Part shown: one piece after another, positions 1-9,900 of the stretch
Layout: every line of letters begins with the position of its first letter
Position numbering within the stretch: the stretch's first letter is position 1
Assembly: GCA_023091735.1 (NCBI GenBank)
Contig: JALKBU010000297.1
Span: 1 to 50,663, forward strand
Source: Trichomonas tenax
Lineage: Eukaryota > Parabasalia > Trichomonadida > Trichomonadidae
Reading direction: 5' to 3'
DNA: 50,663 nt
The notes under the pieces: generated by a model
Told to the model about the DNA's origin: nothing
What the model saw: the letters and a program-made list of their open reading frames with translations, nothing else
Databases searched by the model: none
Translations under genes and position numbers: made by a program

Positions 1-928
1 CTTTATATATCCACAGCATTTTAGATGGGAAAATTTTTCATTTGCCACCAAAATTAGACCTTAAATATTCATACTGGTGGAGAAAAATCGAGATGTTTGA
101 GTAGGCGTAGAAAATTCAGTGACGCCGTTTAAATATTTAGTCAAATAAAGCTAGTTAAGTAGTAAAAGTTGTATAAAACAATATTAAATTAGCTGTAATA
201 AGTATTTTCATCTATTAAAAGCAACAAATCGACATTTTTAATTGAGAAAATTGCATATTCACGTAAGATGATTTATTTTTGCTTTGTTAGTAGTTACATC
301 TCATCTATAGGGCCTCTATAATGAGCCTCTCGAACCTTGCTACAAAATTTAAAGTTTTGCGCGCTGTAGGAACTAAACTTTCTTGGAAAAGCTGGTAATA
401 ACCTTAAATGGCTTGGGATAACACTGGGGATTAAACATGTTTTTTCTCGAGGGTAGTTAATGTTAAATCTTCTCAATTATTTAAAATTTCCTGGAACTTG
501 ATTCCTAGGAGAATTAAAACAAAGCTTTATTTAAAAAGCCAAAAAAGCAGTTTTTAAATATCGTTTATCTTCAGAATTATTTTGGGCTTTTTCAGTAAAA
601 TTTGAACTTAGCATAATATATGCAGTTGAAAAAGTCCGATCATTTTTTGTGTCACGTTTGCGATTTTTCTGAACTTTACGGTAAGGTTATAATTTTTATG
701 ATATATTTGACATCTACACCATATGCTGATTCTAAATTTCTATTTATTTTATACTAATAGACACTTTTTCAAAGTGAGATTACTTTTTAAAATTATTGAA
801 TTTAATAATAAAAAATTGACATTTGCCGTTTTGAATTTTGAAAATCCCAAAATCGATTTTTAAGTTCATAACACGTTTTTCTACATCATAAAATATCAGA
901 ATTTAACATTTAAAATCAAAATTCATCA
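1..928. other. Intergenic region, no gene seen
   Basis: AT-rich leader region before the coiled-coil gene. The only long frames here begin at non-ATG codons and have no recognisable composition. It contains one copy of the recurrent TGTCACGTTT word at 650-659 and a TCATA Inr-like site near 886, about 40 nt before the downstream ATG. Confidence 0.6.
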
Positions 929-2236
929 ATGTCAACGGAAGATAGTGAATTTACAAACAGCACTTCTCCTGGTTCTTTCAAAAGCGTTTACGAGAACGAT
1001 GTGAAGGCCTCTCAGGAGAAAGAGGCTGTCCAGGAGTTAGAACTCAAAAAGAAAAGGTACGAATTGAAAATTAAACAACTCGAAGCAGATATTTCAAATG
1101 CTAACGCGGAGAGTTTCTCTCGCGATCAACTGCCGTCAGTGAAAAGCGAACTCGAAAAGAACTGTAACCAATTATTCCAACAGAGAACAAACGCATTAAC
1201 GTTAAAACTTGAACAAGCAAAAGCTGAACGTTTAAATCTCGAAAAGCAGGTCAAAAGTCTTCAGAAAACATTAGAAAATGAACGACGTCTCACTAAACAA
1301 TTGGCTGATGAAAGAGAATCACACAAACCGCCGCGACCACCGCCATTTCCTGAGATTTCATTACCAGACCTATCACTTCTTCGCGACAACTACACTCTAA
1401 TTTACAGAAAAAGAGCTCTAGAAGAAGAAATACGCGATGCAGAGAGACAGCTGTCAGTTAGGAGACAGGCAATTGCAGAAAACGAAGGAAAACTTACTAA
1501 GCTCATCAAGGACAGCAAAGAGTCGACAGCACAAAGTGAAGCTCAAATTCGACAGGAAACACTCGATTTGGCGCAACTTGAAGAGATGAGGAACAACCTC
1601 CGAGAGCGCCTGGAGTCAAATAAGCAGCGCCAGAAACAACTTGAAAACGAGAAAAGAATGTTATCAGCACAAATCGAATCAGCAGAAGCAGAGCAAAGAG
1701 CCAAGATAGATGAGATAAACCGCAACTTCCTTGCTGCTCAGCGCGAGTTTGATGAGGCTCGAGCAAGGAAAAAGGCCGAAATTCGCGAATTAACAAAAAA
1801 GTTGCATGAAAACGAGGAACTCAATCGTGCCAAGATACAGGAGAAGGAGAGATTGATTCTGGAGATGAATGCAGCAATGGAAAAGCGCGCGCAAGAACAG
1901 AAAATGCGAGAAGAAGAAAAAAGAAGAGAAAAACAAAGGAAAAGATTTGACGAAAAAAGACGTGAAAAACAGACAGGACCATCACCAAATGTAGTTGCCC
2001 TTCAAGCAGAGATAGCTGACTTAGACACCCAGAAGGCTGAGCTAATGAGGAAGAGTCAAGACTTGATCAGGAAGATGCAGAGCAACGAAAAGAAGCTCGA
2101 AGCGACGAAAGCTAAAATTGAACGAAAGCTTGCTGAAAGTGAAAGGCAATTGAAGAGAATGAAGTCACAGAAAGCAAGCCCAGGGTCGCAGTCAACGCCT
2201 ATCAAAAGCACTCTTGTTGCTGATGATCTTTTGTAA
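929..2236 (+). CDS. Coiled-coil protein, 435 aa
   Basis: Intact ORF from an ATG preceded by a short AT-rich leader. The protein is dominated by heptad-rich, highly charged helices: about residues 28-130, then 155-345, then 355-415. A proline-rich break at about residues 131-150 (PPRPPPFPEISLPDLS) separates the first two coils. There is no signal peptide, membrane segment or catalytic motif. Basic stretches such as EEKRREKQRKRFDEKRREKQ fall near residue 330. The tail is Ser/Thr-rich and ends in an acidic DDLL. Such proteins are usually cytoskeletal or scaffold components in trichomonads, but the family is not identifiable from sequence alone. An AATAAA lies within 15 nt after the stop and may be the poly(A) signal. 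Codon use resembles the other intact genes. The specific function is unknown. Confidence 0.85.
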   Translation: MSTEDSEFTNSTSPGSFKSVYENDVKASQEKEAVQELELKKKRYELKIKQLEADISNANAESFSRDQLPSVKSELEKNCNQLFQQRTNALTLKLEQAKAERLNLEKQVKSLQKTLENERRLTKQLADERESHKPPRPPPFPEISLPDLSLLRDNYTLIYRKRALEEEIRDAERQLSVRRQAIAENEGKLTKLIKDSKESTAQSEAQIRQETLDLAQLEEMRNNLRERLESNKQRQKQLENEKRMLSAQIESAEAEQRAKIDEINRNFLAAQREFDEARARKKAEIRELTKKLHENEELNRAKIQEKERLILEMNAAMEKRAQEQKMREEEKRREKQRKRFDEKRREKQTGPSPNVVALQAEIADLDTQKAELMRKSQDLIRKMQSNEKKLEATKAKIERKLAESERQLKRMKSQKASPGSQSTPIKSTLVADDLL

Positions 2237-2604
2237 TTATCTGAATAAAATGTATTTTTTATTGTTTTAAATTGTACCTTATAGTATACGAACGTATTCT
2301 AATGTGTTTTCAAAAGTAATAATCTTCGAATTATTAGATCATGATCTCAAGAGACCTATCATGTTTTTTCTTCTTCTTTTGACGTTGTTGATAAATTTCT
2401 TTTCCCTTTTATCAAACCAAATTATGTGGATCGATCTCATCAACCGTAGTCACATAATAAATAAAAAATCGAAACTATTAAGAACACAGAGATTTACATA
2501 ATAATATAATATCAGCTTGTAGATGGTAAAAAATAATATTATAAGCCACAGGCGCCCATCATGAAGATTAGGAAGTATAACCTGGTTGGGACATATGGAA
2601 CTTC
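2237..2604. other. Intergenic region between convergent units
   Basis: Short AT-rich spacer between the coiled-coil gene on the plus strand and the beta-helix relic on the minus strand. The one ORF here (about 2304-2501) begins with GTG and is mostly low-complexity hydrophobic sequence, so it is not called. Confidence 0.5.
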
Positions 2605-3574
2605 TTATTCTGTCTCTGGAACTGGCATTGGCCCAGCTCCGTTAACGCAAATATATATTTGTGGAAAATTAAATTTGTTAGTTGCTACGCCAGAATTGTA
2701 GGCAGAAAGGGATATCATGGTGCAACCGGTGACTGTAAAGTAACTTGGTGGATTATAAAAAGTTCCGGAATCCAATTGACGAACAATCACACAGTCTTTC
2801 AGTATCACTGCAACATCAGATTTAAAAATTCCTTCCATTTCTGGATTTTCTTGCGAGTTGTTAAAGATGTTGCAGGCAATGTTTTGATATGCAGGTTCAG
2901 AGGTTGAATAGCTACTCCTAAAAAGTTGTTGGATGATAACTGCATTCCTTGCCATATTATTTTCAACATTTATATATTTGATGCAGTTTTCTATACTGTA
3001 TGACGTCATAGAGCAGCACGTGTAATATCTAACAAGGTTTTTGGAAAAGTTGGAGTTAAGTATTTGATAATCCTTTCCATAAGACATTCCAACGACTTGA
3101 TTGCCTTCCATGTCCTTGCAAAACAAAAGCGCTCCTTCTGAGATTGAATATCTGTTCTCAAATGGACCAGAATTGCCGCTATAATAACTGGATAAGAAAC
3201 AGAAGAGTCCATAATCAAGATTGATGCAATTGTATGTAAGATCTGTATAACCGCCTGTAGTGTAGCAATTTGACGCACAGAATCTGCTTTGAGTAACGTT
3301 TCCATTACTTGTATACTTAATTGCGCCTCCATTTCAGGGATTGCAAATATTTTTAAAAAACAGCCCTCTTGTGTCAGATATTTTCTGTCTCCAGTAATGA
3401 TTAATAAGCACCTTGTGATAAACTCTGAAATGCACATGATCTGATTAAAATATTTTCATTTGTTGCATCGATAATTGGATTTATTTGTTCCATGTATTCA
3501 GTGGTATAGCTGTGCATTGGCAATCTCCGATAGTGTATCTCCAAACGCAAGAGCAAGAAACGGAGCAAAATCAT
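2605..3574 (-). pseudogene. Relic of a cysteine-containing beta-helix-type surface protein
   Basis: Three overlapping minus-strand frames together give one continuous protein. The first frame starts at an ATG at 3574 and runs to a TAA just after SLSQGAY. A second frame carries ITGDRKYLTQEGC. A third carries GGAIKYTSNGNVTQSRFCASN and then the open 173-residue C-terminal part to 2605. At least two frameshifts and one in-frame TGA are therefore needed. The repeated short beta-strand pattern with Asn, Cys and Ser turns (CAFQ, CASNCY, NCINL, CIKYINVENN) resembles the right-handed parallel beta-helix surface families of trichomonads. The C-terminus ends PMPVPETE with no membrane anchor left. A related relic on the plus strand near 21.2-21.7 kb shows this family is scattered in the window. 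The family name is inferred from pattern, not from a search. Confidence 0.7.
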
Positions 3575-5289
3575 TTTGGTGTAACTTATTCAAAAATGAA
3601 TTCAATTTAAAACACAAACAAAATTTCTTCGCTCCTTAAAGTCACTTTTATATCATAATCGATGCTATGTTCCAAATATAGTTATTAAAGAAATTTCTCA
3701 AAATTTTTTGAATTGATTTTGTTTTTCTTTGTTTTATTTCAAAATTTTGGTAGATAATTTTTGGATTTTAATCTCAAAATTCATCTTTATTTTTATCATA
3801 TGGATCTTCACTTCATTATAATGTTGGAAATCAAGTGTTGATTTTTTCACAATTTGAATTACCACAAGATAGCATTAAGGTTAAAGAAACATTGAAATAA
3901 AAGAGAAATGATATGTTTGAAAAGTCATTTTTGAAGAAGTGTTTTAACTCTCAAATTTGGTTTTTAGAGACCAAAATTGGCAAAATTAGCATTACCATTA
4001 TGTAAATGTTATAATAAACCATTTTTTAAAAAGTGGATAAGGTTAAAAATTACGTTTTTCCACAATTTATTTGACACCGTTTACATTAATAAAATATTAT
4101 ATATGATGCTAATTATTTTCCCAACGTTTTTATTTTGAACACTTTATTTTAATTAATCAATAATTTCAGCAACTTCATTGGGAGGCTATGAGTATAAGTT
4201 GGTGCATCACATTAAAAACATGTAATATGTGCATGCATCTATGCATATTGTCGTCTCCGCAGTGATTTCGTGTATTTATAAATTAAGATACTTAACAATT
4301 ATTCAATTAGGAGCTTGTATTATTTGTGATATCTTACTATGTTGTTGGTACGTGATATATTTATAATAAATATTGCTATTTACTCAATAATAAGCTGATA
4401 TCAAATTGTTCATGAAAAATATGAAACGATATTATATGTTTAACACTACAACTATGTATGGCATCACACAAGAGTTATATTTGTCCATACATGTTTGATC
4501 TGGTTCTGACCCCCAGAGTTGATACACTTCTCATTTTTTAAAACAATACTTGATGCTGATTTCAGATTAAAAATGGTATCTGAAAAAGTCCACAATAGTG
4601 AGTTTCATTATAGCATTTGTGTCACATTGTGTAAAATCGCTCACGGATAATTTTTGGATTCGGAATTTTTTTTTCATGCGATTAAGCATTTCTGCATTTG
4701 AGCGGATATTTCTGTACCATGCAGATGATAAATATTTTTGTTTTGTTGAAATATGATGAGTTTTAATGCAGATATGTATTTTTTTTTGTTTTTTTCTTGA
4801 CTTGCATATTAACATCAATTTATTCAGTTTAATATCACAATTTAAGTTATATTTTACTTGTGCATTGTTTAAATAACATGTTTATTTCAACGATATTGGA
4901 GATTTTGTTTAAAATCATATAATGATAATGATTCATCATTGAGGAGTATTTTAAAACATGATCTCTATTATAATTAAACAGAAAATCTTCGATATCACAT
5001 TTATTTGATTCAATATCATGAGCATCAGTTTTTATTTGTATATATCAATGAAACACATTATTGTTTAAGTTTTGCATTACTGAGCAGTATGTTTTTAATA
5101 TTCAAAAGGGCTCAAATTTGAATATTAAATCAATTTTTTAGAATCAAAAGATTTTTCATGATATATACTGTATATATCGTAACAATGAATTTGCTAGTTC
5201 TTTTGCAATGATAATACAGATGATTGAAGAAATTGTCCTTGCAAGTATTAAAAACTTGTAAAATATCAAGCATTTTTTAATTTAATACA
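3575..5289. other. Long AT-rich intergenic region
   Basis: About 1.7 kb with no convincing gene. A minus-strand frame with an ATG at 4815 (82 codons, ending 4567) is Lys-rich (SRKKQKK, MKKKFRIQKL) and could be a small hypothetical gene or a transposase-fragment relic, but nothing supports expression. An AGTCACTTTT word lies at 3640-3649, upstream of the beta-helix relic. Confidence 0.5.
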
Positions 5290-5745
5290 TTAATGTGTTG
5301 GTTTTATGTTGCGCTTTGGAACTGGAAGACCTATTTCCTCGCTGAACTCACGAACACGCTTATCAAGAGATTTTCGTCTATTTTTTTTGATTGTTTCTGC
5401 AAAGTGCTCCCACGACTTTCCAACTTCGCTTCTTGTGCTATATCCAGTCTTTGTTGGTGCCTCTGGGTACTCAATCATGACTGTTTGGTACGTTTCTTTC
5501 ATTTTATTGGCTTTGAGATATGCTAACACGTATTTAAGGGCCTCTATGAATGCCTTGTCGGATTTCGAGTAGAAAATTTCTGGCTGGAAGTGATTAAACG
5601 TTGTTTCGTCACTTTCGGATGCAAGATTTGCAGCCATTCTTAGATATTCTGCGTATAAAAAGTTGTGGCCGCCGTTGTTGACGACGACTTGTTGTGTCAT
5701 TTCATCAATATCCTCCTGCTTCGGGACGAGATCTGGTGATGACAT
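5290..5745 (-). CDS. Small LisH-like protein, 151 aa
   Basis: Intact ORF with a good ATG and a soluble, mixed-charge protein. Residues about 63-95 (DKAFIEALKYVLAYLKANKM followed by KETYQTVMIEYPE) fit the LIS1-homology (LisH) pattern of two short helices with a conserved Tyr-Leu and a terminal Glu. LisH motifs mediate dimerisation in microtubule- and centrosome-associated proteins such as LIS1, OFD1 and FOP. The C-terminal 50 residues are basic (KKNRRKSLDKR) and end with a short proline-containing tail. There is no membrane segment. A cluster of TTTACATGnCA words lies 140-310 nt upstream. The alternative is an unrelated short helical protein; the LisH assignment is from the motif only. Confidence 0.7.
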   Translation of the reverse strand: MSSPDLVPKQEDIDEMTQQVVVNNGGHNFLYAEYLRMAANLASESDETTFNHFQPEIFYSKSDKAFIEALKYVLAYLKANKMKETYQTVMIEYPEAPTKTGYSTRSEVGKSWEHFAETIKKNRRKSLDKRVREFSEEIGLPVPKRNIKPTH

Positions 5746-6904
5746 TATTCTGGCGTTATGTTCACTTTTCCAAATCCTTACATCCTTTTTGTCAGAAAAT
5801 TGTTTTACTTTTCTTTATATAAATTTAGACTTTGCATATTGTGTACATCTAAAATACAACATAAAATTGCATTTCTAATTTTTAATTTACATGACAAAAT
5901 TATTTATATTGATAATTTTACCCTATTTAAAATATATATTATACAATTAATAAATTTCTGTTTTGGTTTGAGTTTTATATTTACATGACAGAAATTGATT
6001 TGACTAATTTACATGTCAATAACTATTTCTGTCAATGATATGATTTACATGGCAAAATGTTCAATCATCACAATTTTAATGAAGCGCTCTAAGACTTGTT
6101 TTTGTTATAGGAATGTATAAACATAAATCCCCAAAAAATAAATATGAATTTTTGACTAAGTTTTCAACTTACAATTTCATATTTTTAACTCAAATCTAAA
6201 TTCGATATTCTCAAATTTACACAAATCAGAAAAATTATCATAACAGAACTACACCAAACACGTTAGAAATCATATATCCGCCAAGTTGGCATATGATTAT
6301 TACACATTTTCACAGAATGTTACAATCTATCTTATAAATTACAATTTGAATATACTCCAATATACAGCATATAACATAATTCTTAAATTACATATTACAT
6401 GGCTTAATACAATATTTATGATACAATTCTTATGATTTTTTTGCTTATATTGCATATTATATAATATATCTGATTATATGTTGATATTGCATACGCATTC
6501 TTTCCAAAACGCTACCAAACCATGAAAGATAAATTCAATACTATTAATCGCGTTGTCAGATAATTAAACCATTGGACTGTAATAAAGGCATTGATTTGAA
6601 AGTTGAAACAGTGAACAATTTGTACAAGGAAAAGATTTCATGATCAAATTAATTAGATTATTGAAAGAAAGTGAAGAAAGCTGAATGATGAGATGCAAAA
6701 GTTCCGTACTCAGTTGATGAAAGCGCAAGATCGATGAAGGACTGAAAAAATCAAAAGTTTGATTTTTCAAATCCTTTTTTCGCGTGTTGAAGTTTGATAG
6801 ATGCAATAGCGCGATGTTTTTCTTGCTAAGGCGAACGTTAATAAAAATACAAATAACTTTTTTACCATAAAGTAAACAAACAAAATAAAAAATATATAGA
6901 AACA
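5746..6904. other. Intergenic region with repeated TTTACATGnCA words
   Basis: AT-rich spacer. An ORF at 6564-6905 begins with an ATG that overlaps the cyclase stop codon by one base. It has no protein-like composition beyond low-complexity Leu/Ser/Asn, so it is not called. The plus strand near 6680-6740 briefly reads like a coiled coil (LNDEMQKFRTQLMKAQDR) before a stop, possibly a tiny relic. Nothing else is seen. Confidence 0.45.
5886..6054 (+). repeat. Four copies of an 11-mer, TTTACATGnCA
   Basis: Copies lie at 5886-5896, 5980-5990, 6008-6018 and 6044-6054, all in the same orientation, differing only at the ninth base (A, A, T, G). They sit upstream of the LisH-like gene, which reads on the opposite strand. 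The core ACATGT is palindromic in one copy. Confidence 0.7.
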
Positions 6905-9900
6905 TTATTCAGTATGAGAACAAACTTGGCAACATTTGTTCTCAACAAGATCTATGACATAAGCAGTGAATAATCCTTCCTTACCTTTTAAACGGAGACC
7001 TGGACGTTCTCTGATAGTGAAAGCTCCATGTGGAAGCTTGAGAACTGTTTCGTAGTTCATCTGCATTGTGTTAGGTTCGGCAGACGTCTCAAGACGTGCA
7101 GCAACGTTAACAGCATCACCCCAAACGTCGAAGAAAGGTTTATCTGTACCCAAAACACCAGAAATGATTGGACCACCGGTGTTGATACCAATAACAAGAG
7201 ACATATGATTCTGACTGAAGAAAGCCTGTTCAAGAATCTTCTTGCCACCCTCAAAAGCAAACTGTACAGCTTCGTGTTCAAGTGTTTTATCAGTAACTTC
7301 GTTGAATAATCCTGCAGCTGCCATATAAACACCATTGATGGTCTTAATCTTTGTAAGTGTTGGGAATTTGGCAAGAGTGGAATCGAGCATTGTTGAGATG
7401 ATTTCAACGCGTTCCATGATTTCTGTATGAGAAGTTCTGTTGCACCAATCAACGAAGTTTGTGATACCAATGAAGATAACTGTTGCTTTATCGACACGAC
7501 TGATTAATGAATTTTGTCTGATGCGTTGTCTTGGTGATTGATTTCCTGAGTTTTCAATTGATTCAACTCTGACACTTCTGTGTCTTGTTCTCGACATTAA
7601 TCGTGGGAATTGATCACTTGAAATTGCACGTTCTCTTTGTTCTGACTTTGAAATGAGTCTCATAGCGATGATTGGTGGCAAAATATCGTTAAGAAGTTTC
7701 GAAATCTTTTGACGAGCTTCAAGATATCTCTGCTCTTTTTGTGTGCATTCAGAACAATCATTCATAATGAAACCAAAGGCCATAGAACGATCCCAAACAC
7801 CAACTTTGAGAAGGTTAACGACTGTTAAGAAAACCGGAGTGATTCTTGCATCATCGGCTCTAATCAACAAGTTAAACATATTGTCTTTGCCTGCTGAAAC
7901 ACCATTTGTATCAATCAGTCTTCGAATGTAGTTCTTCATTGCATAATAACCATCTCTGAAAACATCATTCTCAGATGGTTTAACAATGAAAGATCTCATG
8001 TTGGATTGAATGATATTCATCTTCTTGCGCTTAAGTAATTGACAACCAGCAGCATTGACATCTTGAACAACAAAGTCAGAGTCAAGAAGGAATACTGATG
8101 AAGTAGAAGTAGTGAAGATTTGTCTTGAGATGTTTTGTTCATCATTAGAATTCGTCTTGATAGCAAGATTCTTAACTGGATTCAACAAAACATTTAATCT
8201 TGCAAGCATTGAAAGATCCTTTTCTTGTAGAAGCATCAAGATACTTCTAATAGCAATGTCTTCTTCATAAAGTTGATATGCACGATATGATCCCAAGCAA
8301 ATGAAACCAAATATGCAAACGAACAAAAGAACAGACAAAACTGTCTTAACAATGAAAACTTTCCTTCCTGATTTGTAGAATATCTCTGTTGTGTTCGTGT
8401 AAAACTGGAATACAGCATTAGATATATTTGGATAAACAATGGATGTTAGATTGAGTAGATTTTCTTTGTCAATGTTTTCTGTATCTGTGGTCATATTGAC
8501 GGCTTTCTTTATGTAATCGACAATAACAGCAATTGCATTTTGAGGTAAGCTTAAGTCGATATTAAAGATATCATCTTTCAGTAAATAACCGGCATTAATC
8601 GTAACATTTTCTAACGCGTGTCTTTGTGCAACAACCATATTCTTCAACGCAATTTTAACATCATCGTTGTATGATGTAAAGTTGATTCCAGCGTATAATG
8701 TAATCAGAGAAAGAGCGTGATTCACAGTAGCAACAATACTACTGCTATCATTGAGTAATCTTCCTATGTATTTGATGTATTTCAATATAGTGAAAGGATA
8801 TCCAATGAAAATGAACAATGAACCTAAAATAACAATAACGGCATATATTGTAATGTTGACGTTATTCATTGGACTTCCAAAATAGAATTTTTGCGGAGTA
8901 ATATCTGCTTCATCGATTTCTTCATAAGCGACTTTTTGAACAGATATTGTTTCCGAACTCTGATTTGAACCACTGCTTTCTATTTCATCACTGCCCAAAA
9001 GATTGTCAGCATCTGAAGAGCTTGTTGTTCCAGCTGTATGATCCTGAACCAAATTTTCTCCATTTGCAAGATTCGATCTGATCATTGTTAATTTCTTTAC
9101 ATCAATTGTTAGCAATGATTCCCAATAATATTGTAACTCAACATTTCTTCTTATAATCAGGAATAAAAGGAAAATGACAATTTCAACCAAAAGCAAAACG
9201 ACTGAAAGAATATACCACTTATAAGTGATGATAGATGAATCGCTCATTGAATTGACTAGTTCAGGAATTTGCCTGAGCAAGACTGGGAAAGTGTATGTTA
9301 AACCATTGGACCTTTCCATGTAATTATAGGTGATTCTCTTGTTATCTTTATTAAACAAAAGTTCGAAGTCGGATCCTGCACTGAATTTGGCGAATTCGAA
9401 TCTAATTATGAGGTTCGAATAATTGCTGACTGCAATCTGCTCCCAATATGGAAAAACATTTCGATCTAATGTCTTTCTAATTTTATTGATTTGGTCATCA
9501 ATTTCTTCGGTTAGTTCTCCTAAACCAACTTCAATATACCGAGAAAACTCTGATCTATCTATTGATTTGTTGAAAGGTTCAAAATATGAATCATTCGTTG
9601 CCATTGTTGTAGAAATAATTCTTGCTATTTCATGTTCTGGCTTGAATGATATTAAAGATAACAAAGTTGCAAGTCCAACAATATCAGAATTCATGACAGG
9701 AGAGATTTGGTATGGATATAAACTAGCAATCAAAAAGAAGAACATAGAAATGAGCATAATGACTAAAGTGACAATCAGACCATACAAAGATAATGAATTC
9801 ATTGTTTTGATGATCGAATATAAACCTTCAGCTTTAGCAGTATCAAGCTTGGATTGTCTTTTGAGCATTTTCTCATTCTTTTCCTTTCCAGGTTCTTTAG

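Noticed and set aside
294..476. 60-codon minus-strand frame
   Set aside because: The start codon is TTG and no motif or coding composition supports it.
1506..1796. Minus-strand frames inside the coiled-coil gene
   Set aside because: They are mirror frames of a clear coding gene.
2304..2501. 65-codon plus-strand frame with hydrophobic stretch
   Set aside because: The start is GTG and the frame follows immediately after the stop of the upstream gene. The hydrophobic run is explained by T-rich sequence.
6564..6905. 113-codon ORF overlapping the cyclase stop
   Set aside because: It starts with an ATG sharing a base with the stop codon and has only low-complexity Leu/Ser/Asn composition. It is more likely the 3' untranslated region of the cyclase.
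9411..9425. GGTTCGAAT, reminiscent of a tRNA T-loop
   Set aside because: It lies inside the cyclase coding sequence with no acceptor or anticodon arms around it.
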